Assembly: GCA_050330195.1 (NCBI GenBank)
Contig: JBHJOB010000009.1
Location: 36,926-100,925 of the forward strand
DNA length: 64,000 nt
Source of the DNA: JAHQVI01 sp050330195
GTDB taxonomy: Bacteria; Pseudomonadota; Alphaproteobacteria; Rhizobiales; Rhodomicrobiaceae
Direction of reading: 5' to 3'
A program made the translations under genes and the position numbers. Below the pieces are notes generated by a model. The model had not been told where the DNA came from and ran no database searches. It saw only the letters and a list, made by a program, of their open reading frames with translations. Below are positions 32,613 to 40,202 of this stretch, piece by piece (positions within the stretch are counted from its first letter, which is position 1; the number at the start of each line of letters is the position of its first letter).

Positions 32613-34052
32613 CTATTTCCCGTAACGCTCCCAGAACGGGCCGAACAGTTCTTCCTCGCTCGGCTTGTCCTCGGGGATGGTGGTGACGAGTTGGGTCACA
32701 TTGATGAAATTGCGGTAGCTCAGATTGTCGTCGATTGTGTTGCCGGCCCAGGTGCCGCCCGCCATCGACAGCGTGAAGGGCAGGGCGTTGTTGAAGCTGC
32801 CGCCATTGCCGAACGTGTGCGCCTGATTGACCAGCACGCGGACGACATCGGTGTCCGCCGCCAACTCGCGGGCGTGGTCCATGTCCTTGGTATGGATGCC
32901 GGTGGAGTGCCCTTTGCCGGTCACGTTGAGAATTTCGCTGACGATGCGCTTGGCGTCGTCGAAGTCGCGGGCGCGGTAGACCGTCAGCACGAGCGACAAT
33001 TTCTCATCGGCGAAGCTGTGCTTGCCGCCGACTTCCGGCTCCTCGACCATGAAGAATTTTCGGGCAGCCGCTTCGGCGGGTAGCTCCATCGCTTTCGCCA
33101 GAACCTCGGCGCCCTTGGCGATGATGTGCCGGTTCATCTTGTCCCCGATCCAGAGCGTTCCGCGCGCACGCTCGCGCTCATCCGGCGTGCAGCGCCAGCC
33201 GCCCGCGCGCTCCAGCGCCGCGATGGCGTCCTCATAGACATCGTCGAGGATGACGACGGCGTTTTCCGAAGAGCACGAGGTCGAGTTGTCGAATATCTTG
33301 GAGGCGCAGATCTTCTCCGCCGCATCGTCCAGATCGGCGCTGGAATCGATGATCACCGGAACATTGCCCGCGCCGACGCCGATCGTCACCGTACCCGACT
33401 GCATGGCCCTGCGGACATTGTCCTGTGAGCCGGTGACGACGGCCAGATCCACCTGCCGGATCAGCTCTTCGGTCATTGCCTTGGAAACCGGCGGCGGGAG
33501 GAGCTGCACGAGATCTTCCGGGTGCCCCGCTTTCCTGAGTTCGGCGCGCATCAACTCGACAGTCTTCGCGGTCGTGGCGGCGCCGGCGGGGGAGGGCGCG
33601 ATGATGACCGCATTGCCGCCCTTCAGCGCCATCATGGCCTTGTTGACAGGCGTTGCCGCCGGATTTGTCGACGGGCAGACCGCGCCGACGATGCCGACCG
33701 GCTTGCCGTATTTCACGATGCCACGTTCCGGTTCCTCGGCGATCAGGCCGACCGTTTTCGCGCGCAGCAGATCGCGCAGCGTACCGAATGTCTTGCGGGT
33801 GTTCTTGATGATCTTGGAGGGAACGTTGCCGAGCCCGGTGTCTTCGACCGCCAGTCGCGCCAGCATCTGCGCATTGTCCGGCTTGTAGATCGCCCAGGCG
33901 AGCGCTCGTACGGCATCGTCGACGCGCTCCTGATCGTGGTTCTCATAGGCATCCATCGCAGCGCGTGCGCGCGCAACGGCCCCTGCAACCAGTGTTTTAG
34001 GATCGGGCGCGGGCGCGTTGGCTGCGGGAGAGGATTTCAGGTCCATCGACAT
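32613..34052 (-). CDS. sauS: CoA-acylating aldehyde dehydrogenase (probable sulfoacetaldehyde dehydrogenase)
   Basis: 479 residues from the ATG at 34052, chosen because GGAG sits 8 bases upstream. Aldehyde dehydrogenase superfamily, acylating branch related to EutE/AdhE and SauS: NAD(P)-binding IVGAVCPSTNPAATPVNKAMMALKGGNAVIIAPSPAG, VTGSQDNVRRAM, IGVGAGNVPVIIDSSADLDDAAEKI and the catalytic Cys260 in FDNSTSCSSENAVV. It would reduce sulfoacetyl-CoA to sulfoacetaldehyde for Xsc. Assignment to sulfoacetaldehyde rests on the flanking xsc and ligase genes. An ATTGTATACAAT operator lies 113 bases upstream, so it may have its own regulated promoter. Confidence 0.85.
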   Translation of the reverse strand: MSMDLKSSPAANAPAPDPKTLVAGAVARARAAMDAYENHDQERVDDAVRALAWAIYKPDNAQMLARLAVEDTGLGNVPSKIIKNTRKTFGTLRDLLRAKTVGLIAEEPERGIVKYGKPVGIVGAVCPSTNPAATPVNKAMMALKGGNAVIIAPSPAGAATTAKTVELMRAELRKAGHPEDLVQLLPPPVSKAMTEELIRQVDLAVVTGSQDNVRRAMQSGTVTIGVGAGNVPVIIDSSADLDDAAEKICASKIFDNSTSCSSENAVVILDDVYEDAIAALERAGGWRCTPDERERARGTLWIGDKMNRHIIAKGAEVLAKAMELPAEAAARKFFMVEEPEVGGKHSFADEKLSLVLTVYRARDFDDAKRIVSEILNVTGKGHSTGIHTKDMDHARELAADTDVVRVLVNQAHTFGNGGSFNNALPFTLSMAGGTWAGNTIDDNLSYRNFINVTQLVTTIPEDKPSEEELFGPFWERYGK

Positions 34053-34164
34053 CGCTATACTCCAACAAAGCTCCCGGACACGGGGGGAAAATCCGTATCC
34101 GGGAGGACTTGGGCTCAAAGCTTTATCTCGTTCATGAGAGGCACAAGGATTGCTTCAAATCAGC

Positions 34165-34176
34165 ATTGTATACAAT
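34165..34176. promoter_or_regulatory. Perfect 12-bp palindrome ATTGTATACAAT, candidate GntR-family operator
   Basis: In the 177-bp gap upstream of sauS. The core TTGTATACAA recurs exactly at 37549-37558 upstream of tctA. T-rich/A-rich palindromes with GTATAC centres are typical sites of FCD-type (FadR subfamily) GntR regulators of organic-acid uptake; none is encoded in the window. Confidence 0.6.
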
Positions 34177-34229
34177 ATCGCACAAGTGCCGCTTGAAGAA
34201 AACCTCTCATTGACGATGGACGAGACTTA

Positions 34230-35189
34230 TTACAGGCCTTTCAGAAGCTCGGTCAGATAGGCCTTGCGCTTCGTCCACATTTCCTGAACTTCCTCGCGCG
34301 TCATCACGCGGAGCGGCGAACCGCCTGCTGCCATCTGCTTCTTGACGGCGGCGTCCTGGAACATTGCCGGCACGGCCTTGGCGAGTTTCTCGATGACTTC
34401 CGGCGGCGTGCCCTTCGGAGCCATGATGCCGCGGAAGTTCACGGAGGAATCGTCCACGTCGTAGCCCTGTTCCTTGAACGTCGGAACGTCCGGCAGGAAC
34501 TCCGTATTGCGCTCGACATCGGCGATGGCGAGGATCTTCAGGCTGTCCTGGCTGCGATAGGCGTCGGACAGATTGTTGATGCCGACCATGACCTGGCCGC
34601 CGATGACGTTCTTGAGAGCCGGTGCGCCGCCCTGCTCGGGAACGTAGGTGAAGTCCGCACCCGTTGCTTTTTCAAGCTGCAGGAACGCGATGTGATGGCC
34701 GACGAAAAGGCCCGCACCGTTGACTGTCACCTTGCCGGGATTCTCCTTGGCGAATTTGACAAGGTCGTCCAGCGAGTTGAACTGGCTGTCCTTGCCCACC
34801 ATCAGGACCGCGGGATCGGAGCCCCAGTTCGCGATGGGCTCAAGATTGTCGATGTCGTATTTCGTCTCGGACTGGATCGACTGGGCGATGAAGTGCGGGA
34901 CGTTGTAGGCTGCCAGTTCGTAGCCGTCCTTCGCCGCGTTTTCCGCAAAGTCGTTCCAGCCGACCTTGCCGCCTGCGCCCGGCTTGTTGATGATCACGAT
35001 CGGCTGACCGAGATATTCCTCATTGGTGGCGACCATGGTGACGATACGCGCCTGGAAGTCGGTTGCGCCGCCGGGGCTGTAGGAAACCATGACGCTTACG
35101 GGACGCGTCGGATAGTCTTGCGCCGAGACCGGCGCCGCGAGCGTGACCGCCGCTGCGAGCGCGGTCAGGCCTGCAAGGATTTTTTTCAT
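34230..35189 (-). CDS. tctC: Tripartite tricarboxylate transporter substrate-binding protein TctC-like
   Basis: 319 residues with signal peptide MKKILAGLTALAAAVTLAAPVSA. Bug-family features: YPTRPVSVMVSYSPGGATDFQARI, VIINKPGAGGKVGWNDFA, KVTVNGAGLFVGHHIA, and LPDVPTFKEQGYDVDD. It binds the imported anion in the periplasm for TctAB, whose genes lie immediately upstream (tctB ends 71 bases away). A Shine-Dalgarno-like AAGGGAG precedes the start. The inferred ligand is sulfoacetate because of the downstream enzymes, but family members bind many carboxylates. Confidence 0.92.
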   Translation of the reverse strand: MKKILAGLTALAAAVTLAAPVSAQDYPTRPVSVMVSYSPGGATDFQARIVTMVATNEEYLGQPIVIINKPGAGGKVGWNDFAENAAKDGYELAAYNVPHFIAQSIQSETKYDIDNLEPIANWGSDPAVLMVGKDSQFNSLDDLVKFAKENPGKVTVNGAGLFVGHHIAFLQLEKATGADFTYVPEQGGAPALKNVIGGQVMVGINNLSDAYRSQDSLKILAIADVERNTEFLPDVPTFKEQGYDVDDSSVNFRGIMAPKGTPPEVIEKLAKAVPAMFQDAAVKKQMAAGGSPLRVMTREEVQEMWTKRKAYLTELLKGL

Positions 35190-35259
35190 GCGTAGTCTCC
35201 CTTTCGTAGTTTCAATTGGACAGGGTCTTCGGTTTCGATTTCCGCGAATATGCCCTCAT

Positions 35260-35736
35260 TCACAGAAATAGACCGCGCGGGGTCTGCACGCGCAGACCCA
35301 GGGCGAATACCATATAGAGAACGGCGACGAAGCCCGCGGTGACGGCTATGCGCATGAGCCATGATTTCGGCTTCACATGCGGGTTCGGGTCGTAAAAGGT
35401 GTAGATGGCGAAGAACGAGATCGCCGCGCCGACATAGTAGCCGAGCTTCGGCGCCAGCACGAAGATGTACAGCAGCATCATGGCCAGAAGTGGCGCGATA
35501 CGGAGCAACTGTCCTCCCGAGACGCCCGCGCCGGTGCGATTGCCGCCCCTTGCCGCCCGGATGAGCGACAGGACGGCGAGCACAACCATCGTCGCGGCGA
35601 TAAGCTGCGGGAACAGGTAGGGTTGCGGATCCTTGACGGCGAAACTGACATAGGCCACCCAGCAGCCCAGCGCCAGAATGCCCGCCGCAACGATTGTCTG
35701 CTGAGTGCGTCCTGCGACTTCAGGTGAATCGCTCAT
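35260..35736 (-). CDS. tctB: Tripartite tricarboxylate transporter small membrane subunit TctB-like
   Basis: 158 residues with four hydrophobic helices (TIVAAGILALGCWVAYVSFAV, FPQLIAATMVVLAVLSLI, LLRIAPLLAMMLLYIFVLAPKLGYYVGAAISFFAIY, LMRIAVTAGFVAVLYMVFALGL). The pattern PYLFPQLIAATMVVLAVLSLIR matches TctB. The start overlaps the end of tctA by 4 bases, showing coupling. It partners with the large TctA permease. Confidence 0.9.
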   Translation of the reverse strand: MSDSPEVAGRTQQTIVAAGILALGCWVAYVSFAVKDPQPYLFPQLIAATMVVLAVLSLIRAARGGNRTGAGVSGGQLLRIAPLLAMMLLYIFVLAPKLGYYVGAAISFFAIYTFYDPNPHVKPKSWLMRIAVTAGFVAVLYMVFALGLRVQTPRGLFL

Positions 35737-37259
35737 GTCGCTGCTCCTTGCATCGCTTCAATGCGCTGAGCCTCGCTTCGCCGCCACCTGACCTCGGAGA
35801 CGATGGAGTAGATGATCGAGAACACGACGAAAGCGATCAGCAGCAGGTTCAATGGACCGGTGAAGAAATAGGCGAACATGCCGTCGGACGCACCCGCGAT
35901 AATCCGGCCCTGAACATAGTTGGTCTCGGCAATGGGGCCGAGAATGACGCCCAGCACCAGCGGTGCGGCGCTGAAACCGTATTGCTGAAGGAAGTACATG
36001 CCCAGACCCAACATCAGCATCACCACGACATCGCCTTGCGAATTCTGGACGGAATAGGCCCCGAAGACGGCAAGAACGAGAACGCCGCTCGCCAGGATCG
36101 CCGGCGGGATGCGCACCACATGGGCCGCCAGACCGGCGATATACAGGCCGAAGACCAGCATCAGGACCTGGCCGATCAGCAGCGAGTTGATGAATGCCCA
36201 GGCCACATCGGGATGGTTGGTAAACAGGTTGGGGCCGGGGAAAATTCCGTGGATCAGCAGACCGCCGAGCAGGACTGCGGCCGTCGGGCTGCCGGGCACG
36301 GAGAGCGTCAGAAGCGGCACGAGCGAGGGCCCGACCATCGCATTATTGGCGGATTCCGCGGAGATGACGCCTTCCGATTCGCCGGTGCCGAATTTGTGGC
36401 CGTTAGGCGAGAAGCGGCGCGTCTGATCGTAGGCGACAAGTCCCGCGATCTGTCCGCCAGCGCCGGGAATGAGCCCGATGATGATGCCGGAAATGCTGCC
36501 GATGACCCAGGCGCGGACACGGCTCACCACTTCGATAGCCGATTTCCAGACATTGTGCGGCCGGACTTCGATCAGATCGTAGCTGCGCTTGTAGCGGCCG
36601 CCTTCCAGCATCTCGATGATCTGGGGAATGGCGAACAGGCCGATCAGCGCCGGAATGATATGAACGCCGCCGGTGAGATAGTCGGAGAAAATGAAGCGGT
36701 CGACGCCCTGGATCGAGTCGTAGCCGATCATGGAGATCCACAATCCGATACAGCCGGCAAGCAGGCCCTTCACGACCGATTTGGAATCCAGCGTGCCGAT
36801 GATCGTGACGCCGAGTATGGCAATCCAGAACAGATGCGAGGGACCGAAACCGAGCGCCCACTGCGCCAGAACCGGCGTCAGGAAGATCAGGACGAGAACG
36901 CCGATGACGCCGCCCATGAAAGAGGAGATGAAGCAGAGTTGGAGCGCCTTTGCGCCATGGCCGGCTCGTGCCATGGGGTAGCCGTCGAGCGCGGTGGCTA
37001 TGTTGGCGGGTGCGCCGGGAATCTTGAGCAGGATTGCGCTGACGGCGCCGCCCGCGACCGTTGCCGTATAGGCCGCGCCGAGCAGCATCAGGCCTTGCGC
37101 CGGGTCCATGTGAAAGGTGAAGGGGATGAGAAGCGCCACGGCCATCGTGGGCGACAGTCCCGGTGTCGCGCCAAGAAGCAGCCCGCCTACGGTGCCCGCA
37201 CAGAGTATGGCGATCGAGGAGAGCGTGAAAACGGGACCGAAATACTGCAGAAACTCCAT
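35733..37259 (-). CDS. tctA: Tripartite tricarboxylate transporter large membrane subunit TctA-like
   Basis: 508 residues from the ATG at 37259 (GGTGAG upstream); an in-frame extension to 37307 is rejected. About 11-12 helices. Signature: ATPGLSPTMAVALLIPFTFHMDPAQGLMLLGAAYTATVAGGAVSAILLKIPGAPANIATALDGYPMARAGHGAKAL, repeated in the second half as IPGAGGQIAGLVAYDQTRR...ESAEGVISAESANNAMVGPSLVPLLTLSVPGSPTAAVLLGGLL. First gene of the leftward locus; the promoter region with an operator-like palindrome lies upstream. Confidence 0.95.
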   Translation of the reverse strand: MEFLQYFGPVFTLSSIAILCAGTVGGLLLGATPGLSPTMAVALLIPFTFHMDPAQGLMLLGAAYTATVAGGAVSAILLKIPGAPANIATALDGYPMARAGHGAKALQLCFISSFMGGVIGVLVLIFLTPVLAQWALGFGPSHLFWIAILGVTIIGTLDSKSVVKGLLAGCIGLWISMIGYDSIQGVDRFIFSDYLTGGVHIIPALIGLFAIPQIIEMLEGGRYKRSYDLIEVRPHNVWKSAIEVVSRVRAWVIGSISGIIIGLIPGAGGQIAGLVAYDQTRRFSPNGHKFGTGESEGVISAESANNAMVGPSLVPLLTLSVPGSPTAAVLLGGLLIHGIFPGPNLFTNHPDVAWAFINSLLIGQVLMLVFGLYIAGLAAHVVRIPPAILASGVLVLAVFGAYSVQNSQGDVVVMLMLGLGMYFLQQYGFSAAPLVLGVILGPIAETNYVQGRIIAGASDGMFAYFFTGPLNLLLIAFVVFSIIYSIVSEVRWRRSEAQRIEAMQGAAT

Positions 37260-37297
37260 GTGCTCACCAGGACTGAATGCAAAAAACACGACAAACC

Positions 37298-37321
37298 CCG
37301 CCCGCACTGATCTGCGGGCGG
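37298..37321 (-). terminator. GC-rich hairpin in the tctA leader, possible attenuator
   Basis: CCGCCCGCA, a 6-base loop and TGCGGGCGG form a perfect 9-bp stem 39 bases upstream of the tctA start. On the leftward transcript it is followed, after several bases, by GTTTTTTGC. This could act as a leaky terminator or attenuator, or merely stabilise the mRNA end. Confidence 0.35.
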
Positions 37322-37546
37322 CTTTGCCTTTAGTTGAATGCAGTCTGTCATTGAGCCCGGCGCAGGTCTAGCGCTGCGAAACGAGAATGAGTTTTGCAGC
37401 AGGGGCGCAAGAAATATCGGGATTTTAAAGAGATAGGAGGCCGTTCGTGAAGTCGGACACGCCGCATTGCGGCGCGCGTGAGCGGCGCTTTCAGGGCGCG
37501 CGCGGGGAGGGTCGGCTGAAAGAATGGGGAAAGCGTGGATGGCAAA

Positions 37547-37560
37547 AATTGTATACAAAA
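37547..37560. promoter_or_regulatory. TTGTATACAA operator candidate upstream of tctA
   Basis: TTGTATACAA at 37549-37558 in an A-rich context; the outer pair of the 12-bp palindrome is A/A instead of A/T. It is the second copy of the site upstream of sauS, implying one regulator for both transcription units. Confidence 0.6.
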
Positions 37561-37821
37561 CAGGTGTTTAAAGCACAAAATGGACAGGCCGCCATAAGCT
37601 GCAAATAGCTTTTATGGCTGTTGAAACATCAATGGCGGAAAACGCTGGTGCAGAGCGCGTAAAGGATGGGCAAACTTATGCATTAAACCATGTTTTTAAA
37701 GTATTTTGAACGCTCGCGCTAGTGTGCATTTCACCTATCTGGCGTTCCGATTACCGGCAGAGTGGGTCGTTCGAAAAATAATTCGCACCTCGGAGGCGGC
37801 CATCAGGGGCGGCCGCCGCCA

Positions 37822-38661
37822 TCATTGCGTCCTGAGGGCGCTCAGCCGGCTGCTTGCCTCGGGGCTTCCCAACTCCTCGGCCTTGCGATACCACTTGCGG
37901 GCTTGTTCCGGGTCCGCATCGAGCCCTTTGACAAAGAGCTGTCCCAGGATCGTTGGGTCGTAGGTGCCGCCAAGCGCGATCGCGGCCTGCGCATTGCCCC
38001 TGGCCGCGAGATATTCGAAAACCGTGCGTGCGCCGGAAATGTCGCCGATGCTGAACAATGTCGTCGCCCGCTCCATCAGCGCGTTGTCGCGCAGATTGGG
38101 CTCGGTCCTTGCCGGCTGCTGCGGTGTCTGAATAATCTGACGGGTGGGCTGAACCGGCTGTTGGACTGCAGCGACCGTTTCGGTTGCTTCTATTTCCTCG
38201 GGCTGGATGGTCGTCGTGAATGTCGAGGAAAATTTGGAGTCGGGCGATGATCCGGTCTGTGTCACCTTGATGCGGAACGAGCCCTGAATCCCCTCCGGCG
38301 CCGTCAGGGTCAGCTTGTCGAACACCTGGGAGTTGACGGCCCAAAACTGTCCGAAATTGCCCCCCGGCTCCAGCTTCACGCCTTCGGGCACGCCGCTGAA
38401 GATGAACAGCTTGCCGGTGGGCGGAACGCCGGAATCGTCGAACTGGATGGTGAGCGGAATTGGGCGGCCGGGCGGTCCGGAAATATCGCTGATGCTGATC
38501 TGCCCGTCGTCGCCTTGAACCTCGATGACGAGGTGCGAGGTCTGACCTGGCTTGAGAGCGAGCCAGCCGCCGGGGCCGGCAATGGCCGCCGAGCACGGCG
38601 CCGCCGCCAGCGCCAGGCACAGCGCCCCCAGATGAATGGACCGCGTTTTGCACGAAAGCAT
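37822..38661 (-). CDS. Secreted protein with C-terminal Sel1/TPR-type repeat
   Basis: 279 residues from the ATG at 38661. A signal peptide (IHLGALCLALAAAPCSAAIA) precedes a beta-rich domain (LALKPGQTSHLVIEVQGDDGQISISD, PIPLTIQFDDSG..PTGKLFIFSGVPEGV). A Gln/Pro/Thr-rich linker comes next, then a helical C-terminus with the Sel1-like pattern GDISGARTVFEYLAARGNAQAAIALGGTYDP and ADPEQARKWYRKAEELGSPEASSRL. Such repeats mediate protein contacts. Function unknown. The start has only a weak AAAGAG upstream, so it could vary by a few codons. Confidence 0.78.
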   Translation of the reverse strand: MLSCKTRSIHLGALCLALAAAPCSAAIAGPGGWLALKPGQTSHLVIEVQGDDGQISISDISGPPGRPIPLTIQFDDSGVPPTGKLFIFSGVPEGVKLEPGGNFGQFWAVNSQVFDKLTLTAPEGIQGSFRIKVTQTGSSPDSKFSSTFTTTIQPEEIEATETVAAVQQPVQPTRQIIQTPQQPARTEPNLRDNALMERATTLFSIGDISGARTVFEYLAARGNAQAAIALGGTYDPTILGQLFVKGLDADPEQARKWYRKAEELGSPEASSRLSALRTQ

Positions 38662-38813
38662 GTGTGAGCCGCTCTTTTTGCTGACCGGGCGCCGGGAGTG
38701 CCGCTGTCCCGCGCCAGGTTGATCCGTGAAAGCATGGGCTGGAGTCGAACGCATGATGACGATGCCCCCTCTGGATCACGATGATCCGGACTGGATCGAG
38801 ATCATTTCAGAGG

Positions 38814-38890
38814 GAAACGATCTCGATCTCTACCTGTTTGTTTCAAAATCGGTTTTTCCGAAAAATGGTGATTTTATCGGACCTCGCTCT
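38814..38890 (+). repeat. Dispersed intergenic repeat, copy B
   Basis: Partner of 30352-30431 in the same orientation. Shared blocks are GAAACGATC, CTGTTTGTTT, TTTTTCCGAAAAATGGTG, TTTTATCGGA and CTCGCTCT. The flanks also share CTCTGGATCA about 45-55 bases upstream in both. It lies in the gap upstream of the Sel1-type gene. Confidence 0.8.
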
Positions 38891-39020
38891 AAACCGATCC
38901 ATGATCATCCTGATCGTTTCCAATAGCCCGGAGCGGGGTGGCGGGCGGAAAAGCCCGGCCCGCACTGCCGACATCCCGGCTCTGAGACATTGGCCAATAA
39001 GTCCCCGTGACCAACGCAGC

Positions 39021-40202
39021 CTATTGAGATGTCCTGGCTTCCTTCTGGAACCATTTCATGAACTCGGCGAACAGCGCGTCGCGTTCCTCGCTCGAACTCG
39101 CCGAGACAAGGTTCTGTTTCTGCAGGAACTGATTGAATGCGGTGCGAACTTCAGTCGTTGCGTTCTGCTCGGCGTTTTTCCACTTGTCGAGCCACTCCTG
39201 AGCCGCCTTGAATCGCGTCCAGCCGGGCACGTCCGCAGCGATGTTGATCTCTTTCCATTTAGGGTGACGGCCCGGTTCGCGGAATTTCTCGATATTGGAG
39301 AAAAACTCGTTCACGAAATTGGCGACACGGCGATAGCGGTCGGTCTGTTCAGGCCAGTTATAAGCCACCAGCAGCATGGCGCCGGCCACGGTGGGAACGG
39401 GCTGGCCTTCGGGGATCAGTTCGGGAAAATGGTCATGCGTAATGAACGCCGGCAGATAGGTGTCGAGAAGCTGGGCGAATTGTTCCGGCGGAAGCGTCTG
39501 GTCATCGACCGGGATGAAGTGCAGATTGTCTTCCTTCGTGAAGTCCTTGAATGCGCTGTGCGGCGCGCCGGCAAAACGCGGCGCAGCGGCCAGTTCGCCC
39601 GTCTTGAGCTGCGCGTTCGCGGTCGCCTGATCCAGATACACCGGTTCCACGTTGACGCCGAGCGTCTGGAAGATCTTCTCGGTCACGAAATGCGTGGAAC
39701 TGCCCTTCTTGAAGAAATTGACCCGGCGGCCTTCCAGATCCTTCAGGCTCTTGATGTCTTTTTGACCAAGTATCTGGAATTCGGAATTTGCAAGCTTGGC
39801 AATGTAGTGCAGCCGGTCGTTAACATTGGAGAATATCGCCGGATCGTCCTTGCGGGCAATCTCGATATCGTTCTTCTCCATGATGCCCATGTCGACGCCT
39901 TTCAGCAGAAGCACATCGAAGGCGTTATGTCCGCCGCCGCGACCAAGGATCGGCAGCACGCGCAAGCCGCCGGCGACGTCCTGCTGATCGAGCACATTAC
40001 GCATGTCTTCGGAGAAGATCGTATAAGGGCTTGTCGTCCCCGATGCGATGATCGAGACGACATTTTCGTTGAATTCGCGCTTGCGCTCCTGATAGACGGA
40101 CGTTCCTCCGTCCTGCGCCAAAGCCTGCGCCGTGCCAAGGCAGGCGATGGCTGTCGCAATGGCGACGGCTCGATGTGTGAATCGGCTAAATATCGACGTC
40201 AT
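39021..40202 (-). CDS. TAXI family TRAP transporter solute-binding protein, orphan
   Basis: 393 residues, signal peptide HRAVAIATAIACLGTAQALA. The TAXI-type domain is recognised by TTSPYTIFSEDMRNVL..VAGGLRVLPILGRGGGHNAFDVLLLKGVDMGIMEKNDIE, KDLEGRRVNFFKKGSSTHFVTEKIFQTLGVNVEPVYL and an ELAAAPRFAGAP segment. The C-terminus is longer than usual, with a helical region ending in WFQKEARTSQ. TAXI receptors normally work with a fused DctQM permease; none is nearby, so it may serve a distant permease. Substrate unknown. Confidence 0.85.
   Translation of the reverse strand: MTSIFSRFTHRAVAIATAIACLGTAQALAQDGGTSVYQERKREFNENVVSIIASGTTSPYTIFSEDMRNVLDQQDVAGGLRVLPILGRGGGHNAFDVLLLKGVDMGIMEKNDIEIARKDDPAIFSNVNDRLHYIAKLANSEFQILGQKDIKSLKDLEGRRVNFFKKGSSTHFVTEKIFQTLGVNVEPVYLDQATANAQLKTGELAAAPRFAGAPHSAFKDFTKEDNLHFIPVDDQTLPPEQFAQLLDTYLPAFITHDHFPELIPEGQPVPTVAGAMLLVAYNWPEQTDRYRRVANFVNEFFSNIEKFREPGRHPKWKEINIAADVPGWTRFKAAQEWLDKWKNAEQNATTEVRTAFNQFLQKQNLVSASSSEERDALFAEFMKWFQKEARTSQ

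Larger units (their letters stand above)
37260..37821. other. 562-bp intergenic region holding the tctA promoter region
   Basis: Contains, from right to left: an A/T-rich stretch near 37600-37720 with TTTTTAAAGTATTTTG, the palindrome TTGTATACAA at 37549-37558, and a GC-rich hairpin at 37298-37321 shortly before tctA. No reading frame is credible. A weak stem CATAAGCT / AGCTTTTATG lies near 37592-37617. Confidence 0.5.

Noticed and set aside
35694..37310. A 538-codon plus-strand frame opposite tctA
   Set aside because: Antisense of a conserved permease; extreme Asp/His/Arg composition.
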